Source: Amycolatopsis marina
GTDB taxonomy: Bacteria; Actinomycetota; Actinomycetes; Mycobacteriales; Pseudonocardiaceae
Assembly (NCBI RefSeq): GCF_900111885.1
Contig: NZ_FOKG01000002.1
Coordinates: forward strand, 271,825 to 335,824
DNA length: 64,000 nucleotides
Direction: 5' to 3'
Shown here: positions 56,826-64,000 of the stretch, one piece after another
How positions within the stretch are numbered: the stretch's first letter is position 1
How the letters are laid out: each line of letters opens with the position of its first letter
Made by a program: the position numbers and the translations under genes
The notes under the pieces: generated by a model
What the model saw: the letters and a program-made list of their open reading frames with translations, nothing else
What the model was told of the DNA's origin: nothing
Databases searched by the model: none

Positions 56826-57302
56826 ATGCGAACCACGAAGAACCCAGCCCAGCACCGGATCCGCCGCTCCCTCGTCGCACTGCTCGCGGGATGTGCTCTG
56901 CTCGCCACCGCACCCGGCGCGGCGCTCGCCGCCCCGGTCGGCACGGACGGCACCGGCACCCACTCGATCGCGGGCAAGAAGAAGGTGAAGGTCGACGCCA
57001 AACTCGACAAGAGCAAGGTCAAGGTCAACGAGAAGGTCAAGCTCAAGGGCAAGCTCGACGTACAGGCGCCGCTACGGGCGTCGGGCACGGACGGTGTGAC
57101 GTCGCTCGAACCACTCGTGGTGCAGCGGCTCGTCGCGGGCGTCTGGGTGGACCTCACGTCGACCTCGTGCAGGCCCAACGGCAGCTACCAGCTCAAGCTC
57201 AGCTTCCAGGTCCAGGCCGAGATCAAACTGCGCGTCTACCACCCGGAGACCACGCTCTACGCTTCGGCGACCTCGAGCGTGTTCAGCCTGCTGGTCATCT
57301 GA
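56826..57302 (+). CDS. secreted lysine-rich protein
   Basis: The 158-residue product has a signal peptide (RIRRSLVALLAGCALLATAPGAALA). A lysine/valine-rich segment (GKKKVKVDAKLDKSKVKVNE, then KVKLKGKL) follows, then a beta-rich part with one cysteine. It resembles Ig-like surface proteins with KV-rich repeats. The function is unknown. ATG 56826 gives the natural signal peptide. Confidence 0.7.
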   Translation: MRTTKNPAQHRIRRSLVALLAGCALLATAPGAALAAPVGTDGTGTHSIAGKKKVKVDAKLDKSKVKVNEKVKLKGKLDVQAPLRASGTDGVTSLEPLVVQRLVAGVWVDLTSTSCRPNGSYQLKLSFQVQAEIKLRVYHPETTLYASATSSVFSLLVI

Positions 57303-57310
57303 CCGCTCGC

Positions 57311-58054
57311 TCAGCGAGGGAGCCTGCGCCAGACGGTCCTCGGCAGCAACCGCATCACCGCGAACACCGGGCGCAGCACCCGGGGCACCCACACCTCGCC
57401 CCGGCCGCGGCGCAGGGCGTCGGCGGTGGCTTCGGCGACCTGCTCCGGCGTGCTGGAGAACGGCGCAGGCTCCATCCCCTCGGTCATCCTGCCGATCACG
57501 AACCCGGGCCGCACGAGCAGCAGCCGGACCCCGCTGCCCGCCAGTGCGTCGGCGAGTCCGCTGGCGAAGCCGTCCAGCCCCGCCTTGGCGGAGCCGTAGA
57601 CGTAGTTCGCCCTGCGCACCCGGACTCCGGCCACCGAGGAGAACACCACCAGCCTGCCGCTGCCCTGCGCGCGCAGCAGGCTCGCCAGGTGGGTCAGCAC
57701 ACCGACCTGCGCGACGTAGTCGGTGTGCACGACCGCGACGGCGTGCGCGGCATCGGCCTCCGCGCGTTGCTGGTCGCCGAGAATCCCGAACGCGACGAGC
57801 ACGGTACCCAGTGGGCCGTGCCGGGCCACCACGTCGTCGAGCACCGGGCGGTGACAGGTGAGGTCGTCGGCGTCGAACTCCACCGTGTCCACCGTCGTCG
57901 CACCTGCCCGGGTCAGTCGCTCCCGCTGCTCGCCGAGTTCACCACTGCGGCGGGCCGCGAGCACCACGGTCGCAGCTCCGTCGGCGACAAGGCGTTCCGC
58001 CAGCGCCAGACCGATCTCACTGCGTCCACCGAGTACCAGGAGAGTCCCGTTCAT
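57311..58054 (-). CDS. DprE2-like SDR (decaprenylphosphoryl-2-keto-ribose reductase)
   Basis: This is probably the NADH-dependent partner of DprE1 that yields decaprenyl-phosphoarabinose, the donor used by Emb enzymes. The 247-residue SDR has LLVLGGRSEIGLALAERL, VVFSSVAGVRVRRANYVYGSAKAGLDGF with the YxxxK pair, and LLLVRPGFVIGRMTEGMEPAPFSS. The C-terminus RLLPRTVWRRLPR is typical of DprE2. No dprE1 is in the window, so a paralogue is possible. ATG 58054 gives the Rossmann start. Confidence 0.82.
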   Translation of the reverse strand: MNGTLLVLGGRSEIGLALAERLVADGAATVVLAARRSGELGEQRERLTRAGATTVDTVEFDADDLTCHRPVLDDVVARHGPLGTVLVAFGILGDQQRAEADAAHAVAVVHTDYVAQVGVLTHLASLLRAQGSGRLVVFSSVAGVRVRRANYVYGSAKAGLDGFASGLADALAGSGVRLLLVRPGFVIGRMTEGMEPAPFSSTPEQVAEATADALRRGRGEVWVPRVLRPVFAVMRLLPRTVWRRLPR

Positions 58055-58162
58055 CCCGCGCAGTCTGCCGTCCCGGTGAACCACGCGGAAACCGCCCCAG
58101 CCGTGATCTGCGAGTAGTAGCGTCTTGTCGCCGTACTTCCGCTCCGATTCCCGGAGGCCCCG

Positions 58163-60433
58163 GTGGCGAACAGCACCGATCCGATCAGCGAGATCGCCGA
58201 ACTCGATCTCGACGACCCTGAGAACTACACCACGCATCGCGCCGAACAGTGGGTCCGCTGGTCCCCGAACGAGGCCGACACGCACGCCACGGACGAGACC
58301 GGCGACTACCGTCGATTTGTCGACGCGTCCTGTGACCTGACCATGCGGGGCGGGACCACCAGCGGGGTGATCTACCCGCTCGCGGTCTGTTCACTGGCCC
58401 GGCGTTACGTCTTCCGCTCGGTCGGCGGCGCGTCCGCCGGTGCGATCGCCGCGTCCGCCACGGCCGCCGCTGAGTACGGGCGGTTCGCCGAGCAGCCGGA
58501 CACGGTGCCCGAGGGATCGGTCCGTCCGGGTTTCGCCGGACTGGCGGGGCTGATCCGGTGGATGGTCTCCGGCACGGGTGCGCAACGCTGGCGCCTGGTG
58601 CAGCTGTTCCAGCCGAACACGGCACTGAGTCGCATCTACCGGGTGCTGGTCGCTCTCATGCAGTCGCCCCAGACCACCGGACGCAACCGGCTGACCTGCG
58701 TGGTCGCCGCGTTGCTCACGGCGGTGAGCAGGATCGCGGGTGTCGTGCTGACCCTGCTGTTCCTCGGCTGGCTCACCGCGCCCTTCGCGATGGCCATGGC
58801 TGCGCCCCCTGCCGGCTGGAACGATGCGCGGCCTCTGGTGGCCGGACTCGCCGCGGTGGCCGCCGTGGCCGCCGCCGGATGGCTGCTGCGGGTGGCGGCA
58901 GGCTGGTTCCGGCTCGGCTCGCTCGTTCTCGCCGTGCCGCTGGCCGCAGGCGTGCTCACGCTGTTGCTGCGCGGAACGATCGCGGGGGGACCGGCGAATG
59001 CGGCGGGATGGATGGCGGCGACAGCCGCCGTCGTCACCTGCTGGCTGGTCACCACCCTCGCGGTGGGGGCGGCGTTCGCCGTGATCTACGGCAGAGCCTG
59101 CAGGCCGGTGCTCGCGGAGGCCGAACGCTTCCGGTTCGGGATCGTCCCCGGCGCCACCCCCTACCGCCCGACCCCCGTCGACCGGCTGGCCGGAGTGCCT
59201 GCCTCGACCGGGGTCCCACCGCTGGCGACGTGGCTCGCCGACCGGCTCGACGAACTCGCCGGGCTCGACGGGGAACGCGCACTCACCTTCGGCGACCTGT
59301 GGCGCGGTCCCGACGCCGGCCGGGATGGTGAGCGCGATCCAGCCGTGCTCCGGAACCTCGCGACGCACAGCGGTGATCGGGTGATCAACCTGGCGCTGAT
59401 GACCACCGACCTTTCGGCCGGCCGGCCGTTCCGGTTGCCGCTCGCCGCCTGGGACGGGGTGGGCGATCGCTGGCAGTTCTGCCCGGACTGCCTCGACGGG
59501 ATCGTCGGGGAACGAGTGATCCGGCAGATGTCCACCGAGGGCACCGCGAACGACCGGTGTCCTCGGCACCCGGAACGCGTGCTGCACTGGCTGCCCGATC
59601 CCTGGGACATGCCGGTGGTGCTGGCGGTCCGGATGAGCCTCTCCCTTCCGGGGCTCATCTGCCCCGTCCCCCTGCACCGGCTCGGCCGGGTGCACTGGTT
59701 CAGCGACGGCGGGATCACCAGCAACTTCCCCATCCACTTCTTCGACGCGCTGCTGCCGCGATGGCCGACGTTCGGGCTGAACCTGCACTCCGTGGCGGGC
59801 AAGGTCGACGCGGTGGACGAGGTGTTCCTGCCGCCACAGAGCTCGGCCGAACCCGCTCCACCGTGGAGCGCGGTCGGCGCGGGCGCGGCCGATTTCGCCG
59901 GGCGCATCCTGAACACGTTCCTCGGCTGGCGCGACACCATGCAGTCGGCGCTGCCGGGCTTCCGCGGCCGGATCGCCCACGTGCGGCAGGGCGACGGCGA
60001 AGGCGGGACGAATCTGTTCATGCCACCCGAACTGATCGCCGAGCTCGCCCTGCGTGGCTACCGGGCAGGAGAGCAACTGAAGGTGCGGTTCAGCATCGCG
60101 GGCACGGACGGCGAGGCCCCCGGTTTCACCCAGACCGATCGCTACCGCTGGCTGCGCATGCGCCTGGCGCTTCGTGAGTACCGAGAGATCAGCCTGCAGG
60201 CGGCCGCCCGGGCCCCGCTGTACCGGGAGCGGGCGACGAAGTACCCGATCCCGGAGGCGCTCGCGGGCTGGTTCGCCGACGCGGCAGGCGGATGGCCGCG
60301 CCAGGAACCACACGGTCCCGCCATCGAGAAGACGTTTGACGGCCTCGGCGAACTGGCGGACAGCCACCTCTCCGAGCCGTTCGACGGCACCGCCCCGGTG
60401 AACCCGGTCCTCCGCCTGACGCCACCCGAATAA
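58163..60433 (+). CDS. patatin-like phospholipase with membrane helices
   Basis: The 756-residue protein carries a split patatin domain. The oxyanion/nucleophile part is near 60-110 (MRGGTTSGVIYPLAVCSLARRY, SVGGASAGAIAAS, GASAG as the Ser motif). The Asp part is near 515 (WFSDGGITSNFPIHFFDALL). About four to five membrane helices (about 170-315) are inserted between. GTG 58163 follows CGGAGG; a -10 TAGCGT is at 58118. The substrate is unknown. It is divergent from the DprE2-like gene. Confidence 0.85.
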   Translation: MANSTDPISEIAELDLDDPENYTTHRAEQWVRWSPNEADTHATDETGDYRRFVDASCDLTMRGGTTSGVIYPLAVCSLARRYVFRSVGGASAGAIAASATAAAEYGRFAEQPDTVPEGSVRPGFAGLAGLIRWMVSGTGAQRWRLVQLFQPNTALSRIYRVLVALMQSPQTTGRNRLTCVVAALLTAVSRIAGVVLTLLFLGWLTAPFAMAMAAPPAGWNDARPLVAGLAAVAAVAAAGWLLRVAAGWFRLGSLVLAVPLAAGVLTLLLRGTIAGGPANAAGWMAATAAVVTCWLVTTLAVGAAFAVIYGRACRPVLAEAERFRFGIVPGATPYRPTPVDRLAGVPASTGVPPLATWLADRLDELAGLDGERALTFGDLWRGPDAGRDGERDPAVLRNLATHSGDRVINLALMTTDLSAGRPFRLPLAAWDGVGDRWQFCPDCLDGIVGERVIRQMSTEGTANDRCPRHPERVLHWLPDPWDMPVVLAVRMSLSLPGLICPVPLHRLGRVHWFSDGGITSNFPIHFFDALLPRWPTFGLNLHSVAGKVDAVDEVFLPPQSSAEPAPPWSAVGAGAADFAGRILNTFLGWRDTMQSALPGFRGRIAHVRQGDGEGGTNLFMPPELIAELALRGYRAGEQLKVRFSIAGTDGEAPGFTQTDRYRWLRMRLALREYREISLQAAARAPLYRERATKYPIPEALAGWFADAAGGWPRQEPHGPAIEKTFDGLGELADSHLSEPFDGTAPVNPVLRLTPPE

Positions 60434-60437
60434 GTCG

Positions 60438-60519
60438 CGCGGAGTTTGCAGTTTCGGGGCCCGAGTTTGCAGTTTGTGTGCGTGAGTTGGCAGTTTGTGC
60501 GCGCGTGTGCGTTCCAGGG
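60438..60519. repeat. 21 bp tandem repeats after the patatin gene
   Basis: Units near 60438, 60460, 60481 and a degenerate one near 60502 have cores GGAGTTTGCAGTTT, CGAGTTTGCAGTTTG and TGAGTTGGCAGTTTG. Steps are about 21 bp. They begin just after the patatin stop. Confidence 0.8.
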
Positions 60520-60562
60520 ACACGTGGTGGGGTTTCGGGCACGCCTTCGGCGCGCCCTGCGC

Positions 60563-60611
60563 AATTGTCGCTCCACGCATCACCCTTTCGAGGTGGCCGG
60601 TAGCGACAATT
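60563..60611. promoter_or_regulatory. 10 bp inverted repeat pair before the small HTH gene
   Basis: AATTGTCGCT (60563-60572) is the exact reverse complement of AGCGACAATT (60602-60611). The right copy includes GACAAT, a possible -10. They could be two sites for the HTH protein encoded at 60625, acting by looping. Confidence 0.6.
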
Positions 60612-60624
60612 CAACGATCATCCG

Positions 60625-60981
60625 GTGTACCGGATCCGGGTCCGGTGGGTGGGCGAGGACCCGCGCGCCGCGCTCAGCGCGGAGTCAGACCTGTCGAAGT
60701 CGCAGGTCAGGACCATCGAACAGCAGTTGGCGCGGATGGACGCCCGGAGCCGACACGGCGCGTGGACCCATGACGTGCTCACACTCGTCGCAGCTCATCC
60801 CGAACGTCGAGCAGCCGATCTGGCCGACATGCTGGGCCGGGACAAGGACGCGCTGAAGCTCGACATCCGCAAGCTCAAGAACCTGGGCCTCACCCACAGT
60901 CTCGACGTCGGCTACCGCATCTCCCCGCGCGGTTCCGCCTACCTACGTGCTCGGGCCGAGGATCTGGACACGAAGGGCTGA
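60625..60981 (+). CDS. small winged-helix protein
   Basis: The 118-residue product has an N-terminal helical part (DLSKSQVRTIEQQLARMDA) and a winged-helix C-terminus (WTHDVLTLVAAHPERRAADLADMLGRDKDALKLDIRKLKNLGLTHSLDVGYRISPRGSAYL). I recognise this as a conserved small actinobacterial family without known function. GTG 60625 is the start. The inverted repeats upstream suggest self-regulation. Confidence 0.78.
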   Translation: MYRIRVRWVGEDPRAALSAESDLSKSQVRTIEQQLARMDARSRHGAWTHDVLTLVAAHPERRAADLADMLGRDKDALKLDIRKLKNLGLTHSLDVGYRISPRGSAYLRARAEDLDTKG

Positions 60982-61193
60982 TTCTCGCTCGCTCGGGCCT
61001 GTGGACGACACAAAATCCGTTGAGCGGAACGGGGTCGGCAGAGAATACTCGGGGTAACGCCAGTTCGCTGCCGATCGATGTTTTCGGTACAGGGGCACGG
61101 GTAGCCAAGGGGCGTCCGCCTGCATATTCGCCGGCACGGATGGTGCCGGCCGCAGGCGCGATCGTGCATGACGCTGAGTGAAGGGAGTTGGCT

Positions 61194-61394
61194 GTGGAGA
61201 CCAGGAACAGCCAGATGGCGAGGCAACACTCGGTTGCGAACTCGGGCCCAGGTGCGCAGTCGTCGGTACTTCGCGCCGGCTCCATGGAGGATCCGCACGT
61301 CGGGCTGAACATTCCCGGCGGCCCGGTGGTTCCCGGTCCGCGAATCACCGAGGACGACGAGTTCGAACCGACCATCGTCCGCGGGCGCGAGTAG
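61194..61394 (+). CDS. small hydrophilic protein, 66 residues
   Basis: GTG 61194 follows AAGGGAG by 6 nt. The product has no cysteine, signal or membrane segment. A disordered N-terminus is followed by a Gly/Pro-rich core (GLNIPGGPVVPGPRITEDD) and an acidic end EFEPTIVRGRE. I do not recognise it. A precursor peptide or a short partner protein are options. The 212 bp before it holds no gene. Confidence 0.5.
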   Translation: METRNSQMARQHSVANSGPGAQSSVLRAGSMEDPHVGLNIPGGPVVPGPRITEDDEFEPTIVRGRE

Positions 61395-61406
61395 CGCCAC
61401 CGACCT

Positions 61407-62003
61407 CTACCAATCCGGGACACCCGGCAGTTCGTTGATCCGGCTTTCCCACTCTTCGAACCTGCGCTCGAGGTCCTCGCCCGCTCGTCCGCCGGAGTCC
61501 TGAGCGGGAGCCGAAGCGTCCGGATCGGATCTGCGCTCGGCTGCGTCGCGTTCCGCCACTTCCGGCGCTTCCGCTTGCTGGGACGCGGCGGGGGTGCTCA
61601 CCGGAGGATTCTCTCCGGGATGCGCGACCCCTTCGATGGTCACGACCGTGGGCGCACCCACCCGTGCGGGGGCCACTGCGCCATCGGAGATGTCGCCCGG
61701 CGGCTGCTCTCCCCCGCCTTGGCCGAGGACCAGGCCGCCTGCCACCAGGAACATCGACAAAATCGCCACGGCTCCACCGCCCACCGCCAACCTGGAACGC
61801 GACCTGCCCTCGCCGACCGGGCTACCGGAGGCAGCTGGGCGCCGATGCCGGGCACCGACGTCACCGGCGGAGACGGCAGGCATCGGCATCGTGTCATCCG
61901 GCCTGCGTCGCAGGGCTACCGTCCGTGCACGACCGACGAGTTCCGCGACGGTCACCGTCTCCTCCGGGGAAGACTCACTCCTCCGCGGAGTCGTACGGGC
62001 CAT
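61407..62003 (-). CDS. single-span membrane protein
   Basis: The 198-residue protein has a basic cytosolic part (about 1-72), one helix (LAVGGGAVAILSMFLVAGGLVLG, about 73-95), and a disordered Pro/Ala/Glu-rich outer tail ending RRFEEWESRINELPGVPDW. ATG 62003 follows GGAGG. It is convergent with the small protein at 61194, with a 12 bp gap. The function is unknown. Confidence 0.72.
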   Translation of the reverse strand: MARTTPRRSESSPEETVTVAELVGRARTVALRRRPDDTMPMPAVSAGDVGARHRRPAASGSPVGEGRSRSRLAVGGGAVAILSMFLVAGGLVLGQGGGEQPPGDISDGAVAPARVGAPTVVTIEGVAHPGENPPVSTPAASQQAEAPEVAERDAAERRSDPDASAPAQDSGGRAGEDLERRFEEWESRINELPGVPDW

Positions 62004-62103
62004 CGGATACCTCCATCGGGCGAGGAACGAACGCCCGATGCTATGGAGCCGCAACGCGAGTAGTAAAGCATTGCCCTTCGTGTGGCCCAACCCTCCGCTA
62101 CTC

Positions 62104-62123
62104 CTTGTCACCCGGGTGACAAG
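62104..62123. promoter_or_regulatory. perfect 20 bp palindrome
   Basis: CTTGTCACCCGGGTGACAAG is self-complementary over all 20 bp. It lies in the divergent gap between ATG 62003 (-) and ATG 62237/62275 (+). The half-site TGTCACCCGG recurs at 62158-62167. It is a likely operator for an unknown regulator. Confidence 0.7.
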
Positions 62124-62236
62124 AACAGACACAGGCCGTACTTCTGACTACTCAGGGTGTCACCCGGCCAGTGACGTCAGCCTCTCGAAAGCCGCTGGGC
62201 CCGACCAACACCCGCCCACTGGGCCACACTGAACGG

Positions 62237-62278
62237 ATGAACGAGCCAGCACGCCGATCGTCCGGGCAGGCGGCATGA
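62237..62278 (+). other. 13-codon leader ORF
   Basis: ATG 62237 opens MNEPARRSSGQAA followed by TGA, whose bases overlap the ATG of the next gene (ATGA at 62275). CACACT stands 6 nt before, as for a leaderless transcript. It may couple translation into the DUF2993 gene or be chance. Confidence 0.4.
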
Positions 62279-63089
62279 GCATTCCCGGAGCGTTCGGTTC
62301 GTGGTTGCCATGGCGGGAACTGGACGGGCTGCTCACGGCGGGCCGGACCCTGCTTCCCTCGGTGCCGACCAGCCCCTCCGGTGTCCTGCAAGCGGCAGTC
62401 CGCACCGTGAGCGATCGGCTCGTGGGCAAACGTCTCACCGTCCGCGCCGCCGACACCGATCTGCGCATGACGCTGGCCGAGTTCGACTGCCGGGTCTCGT
62501 CGGTGGGGATCGGCCAGGCGGAGGTCGGGGATCTTCGGCTGGTCGTGGCGGACGTCGAGAGCACCGACAGCGGACACATGCCGGTGCGGCGAGCCGAGAT
62601 CGTGTGCCGGGACCTCCGGGTCCGGTCCCTGCCTGCCCCGACACTCGGAACGGAATCCATCCAACTGGCCATCACGGTTGACGGGACGTCGTGCGCGACC
62701 TCGTCAGCCAGGCCCGGCCGGACGTTCTCGCCGAACTCGGGACGGACGGTCTCCTGCGGCTGCGCTCCACTCGCCGGCCGCACTTGGGCCACCTGCAGGT
62801 CGAGCCGTACATCGAAGGGACGCGGATCCTGTTGCGGCCGGTGGCGGCGCGGATCTCCCGGCTCAGGGTGCTGCTACCCGCGCGCACCCGGCCCATCCCG
62901 GTCGACCTGCCGGACCTGCCCGGCGGACTGCGCCTCACCGGGATCGGGACCGCACCGGCCGAACTGACTCTGTACGGCGTCACCGACTACTGGCGCGACC
63001 GGCTCGCCACCATCCCGCTCAGCACCCTGCTCGGCGCGGTCACCTCGGCCGTCTCCACCCTCACCGTGCCCTGGCTCGGCGAGTCCTAG
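62275..63089 (+). pseudogene. DUF2993 (LmeA-like) gene with a one-base frameshift
   Basis: The first frame (62275 to about 62685) gives MSIPGAFGSWLPWRELD ... GTESIQLAITVDG. The second frame (from about 62686 to 63089) continues DVVRDLVSQARPDVLAELGT ... TLTVPWLGES. Adding one G to GGG at 62683-62685 gives DGDVVRDLVSQ and one protein of about 271 residues, normal for DUF2993 envelope proteins. A TGA at 62679 in the second frame fixes the slip to a few bases. It is either a real frameshift or a sequencing error in a G run. Confidence 0.85.
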
Positions 63090-63901
63090 CCGCTCGCCTT
63101 CTTCCGGCCGACGCCGCCGAGGATCCAGCCCGCGCCATCGCCGGTGTCCGCCGTGGTTCCGGGATCGGGTCGCCAATGCCTGGCCGGCACCAGACCGGGC
63201 TCGGCGAACTCGAGCCCGTCGAAGAAGGACAGTACCTGCGCGCGGGTTCGCCTGGCATCACCCGAGCGCTTGAGGAACGTGCGGTACAGCTCCTGCGCCC
63301 GACCGAGCTCGTCCGGCCCTTCGTCGGCGACGACATGCGACAGGGCGAGGTAGCTGCCCGGCGCGACCGCGTCGCGGAACGCGGCGACGATGTCGAACGG
63401 GCGATCCTCCTCGGGGAAGAAGTACAGAATCCCGACCAGCAGCACCGCCACCGGCTGGTCGAAATCGATGAGCTCGCGCAGCGCGGGATCGGCCAACAGG
63501 GCGCGCGGGTCGCGCACGTCGGCTTCGACCACGATCGTGTGCGGGTTGTCCGCCAGCAGCGCCCTGGCGTGGACGAGCACAACGGGGTCGTTGTCGACGT
63601 AGGCGACCTTGGTGTCCGGGGCGATCTCCTGGGCGACCTCGTGCACGTTGTTCTGCGTCGGCAGCCCTGTCCCGATGTCCAGGAACTGGGTGATGCCACA
63701 GCCCGCGAGGTAGCGCACCACCCGGCCGAGGAATGCCCGGTTGTCCCTGGCCATGGCCCTCGCCTCGGGCGCGACACGCAGGAGCTCGGCGGCGAGTTCC
63801 CGGTCACAGGCGAAGTTGTCCTTGCCGTCCAGGAAGTAGTCGTAGATACGCGCGATGCTCGGCACACTCGTGTCGATCGCCACTGGTGCCCGCTCCCGCA
63901 T
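63086..63901 (-). CDS. SAM-dependent methyltransferase (DUF574 type)
   Basis: The 271-residue protein has the family N-terminus IDTSVPSIARIYDYFLDGKDNF. The SAM-binding FLDIGTGLPTQNNVHEVAQ (about 93-111) follows, then VAYVDNDPVVLVHARALL and VLLVGILYFFPEED. This group is greatly expanded in actinobacteria and its substrates are unknown. Its end overlaps the frameshifted gene by 4 bp (convergent). The remaining bases 63902-64000 show no gene or clear element. Confidence 0.9.
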   Translation of the reverse strand: MRERAPVAIDTSVPSIARIYDYFLDGKDNFACDRELAAELLRVAPEARAMARDNRAFLGRVVRYLAGCGITQFLDIGTGLPTQNNVHEVAQEIAPDTKVAYVDNDPVVLVHARALLADNPHTIVVEADVRDPRALLADPALRELIDFDQPVAVLLVGILYFFPEEDRPFDIVAAFRDAVAPGSYLALSHVVADEGPDELGRAQELYRTFLKRSGDARRTRAQVLSFFDGLEFAEPGLVPARHWRPDPGTTADTGDGAGWILGGVGRKKASG

Positions 63902-64000
63902 GCGGATCAGGGTACTGCCCCGTTCGGCGGTACGGGTCGGTGTCCTTGATCTTCGGTGTCCGGACGTCGCTGGTCACGCGATCGGGCAGATGTCGACAGC

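Noticed and set aside
58391..60583. 730-codon minus-strand frame opposite the patatin gene
   Set aside because: It is a shadow frame; the plus strand shows GASAG and DGG patatin motifs.
62679..62700. Programmed -1 frameshifting in the DUF2993 gene
   Set aside because: No slippery heptamer or strong downstream structure is evident, and a single lost G explains the break better.

Overview
The window comes from a very GC-rich actinobacterium. Pseudonocardiaceae (Amycolatopsis, Prauserella or Saccharomonospora type) fit best, but this is inferred from gene content and not proven. The evidence is an EmbA/B/C-type arabinosyltransferase and a DprE2-type reductase (arabinogalactan cell wall), a fused CobIJ, many leaderless starts with a -10 hexamer 6-8 nt before the start codon, and dense TetR-type regulators.

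Region 1 (1-21003) is a nearly complete aerobic, late-cobalt-insertion cobalamin cluster: cobB (partial), cobO and a fused ChlI/ChlD-like cobalt-chelatase subunit under a cobalamin riboswitch; cobL-cobM; divergent cbiD and cobK-bluB; cobG-cobH-cobIJ; and cobN under a second cobalamin riboswitch. An arabinosyltransferase and an ABC exporter with an XRE regulator sit inside the cluster. Region 2 (21004-26220) holds a decayed small gene, ilvD, tex and a GreA/GreB-family gene. Region 3 (26231-31275) holds an AurF-like diiron protein with a divergent TetR, an ABC transporter with its TetR, and an AraC regulator. Region 4 (31394-44951) is an envelope/secretion region: a GMC (cholesterol-oxidase-like) oxidoreductase, a secreted protein, an S4 protein, a large SARP/AfsR-like regulator, an operon for a 14-cysteine double-psi-barrel-like protein with a Tat protein and a MauE-like membrane protein, an M23 peptidase, a PhoD phosphatase and a secreted hydrolase. 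Region 5 (44967-64000) mixes a CapA lipoprotein, TetR-controlled membrane genes, a possible Fe-S regulator with DoxX and FolE, TerC, a MmyB-type regulator, DprE2, a patatin-like membrane protein, small secreted proteins, a frameshifted DUF2993 gene and a SAM methyltransferase.

Three families of short intergenic repeats run through the window. One is a 53-54 bp palindrome made of two hairpins (two copies). One is an 18-22 bp palindrome with core CACTTTCCCGGGAAAGTG (three copies, one inside cobN). One is a tandem repeat with an exact or near-exact 21 bp period at five loci, one of which lies inside the chelatase gene and creates a seven-residue protein repeat. A conserved TTGTANCGATCG motif stands before three secretion-related genes around the SARP regulator and may define a local regulon. 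These repeats, the motif and the cysteine-rich operon are the most promising novel items.
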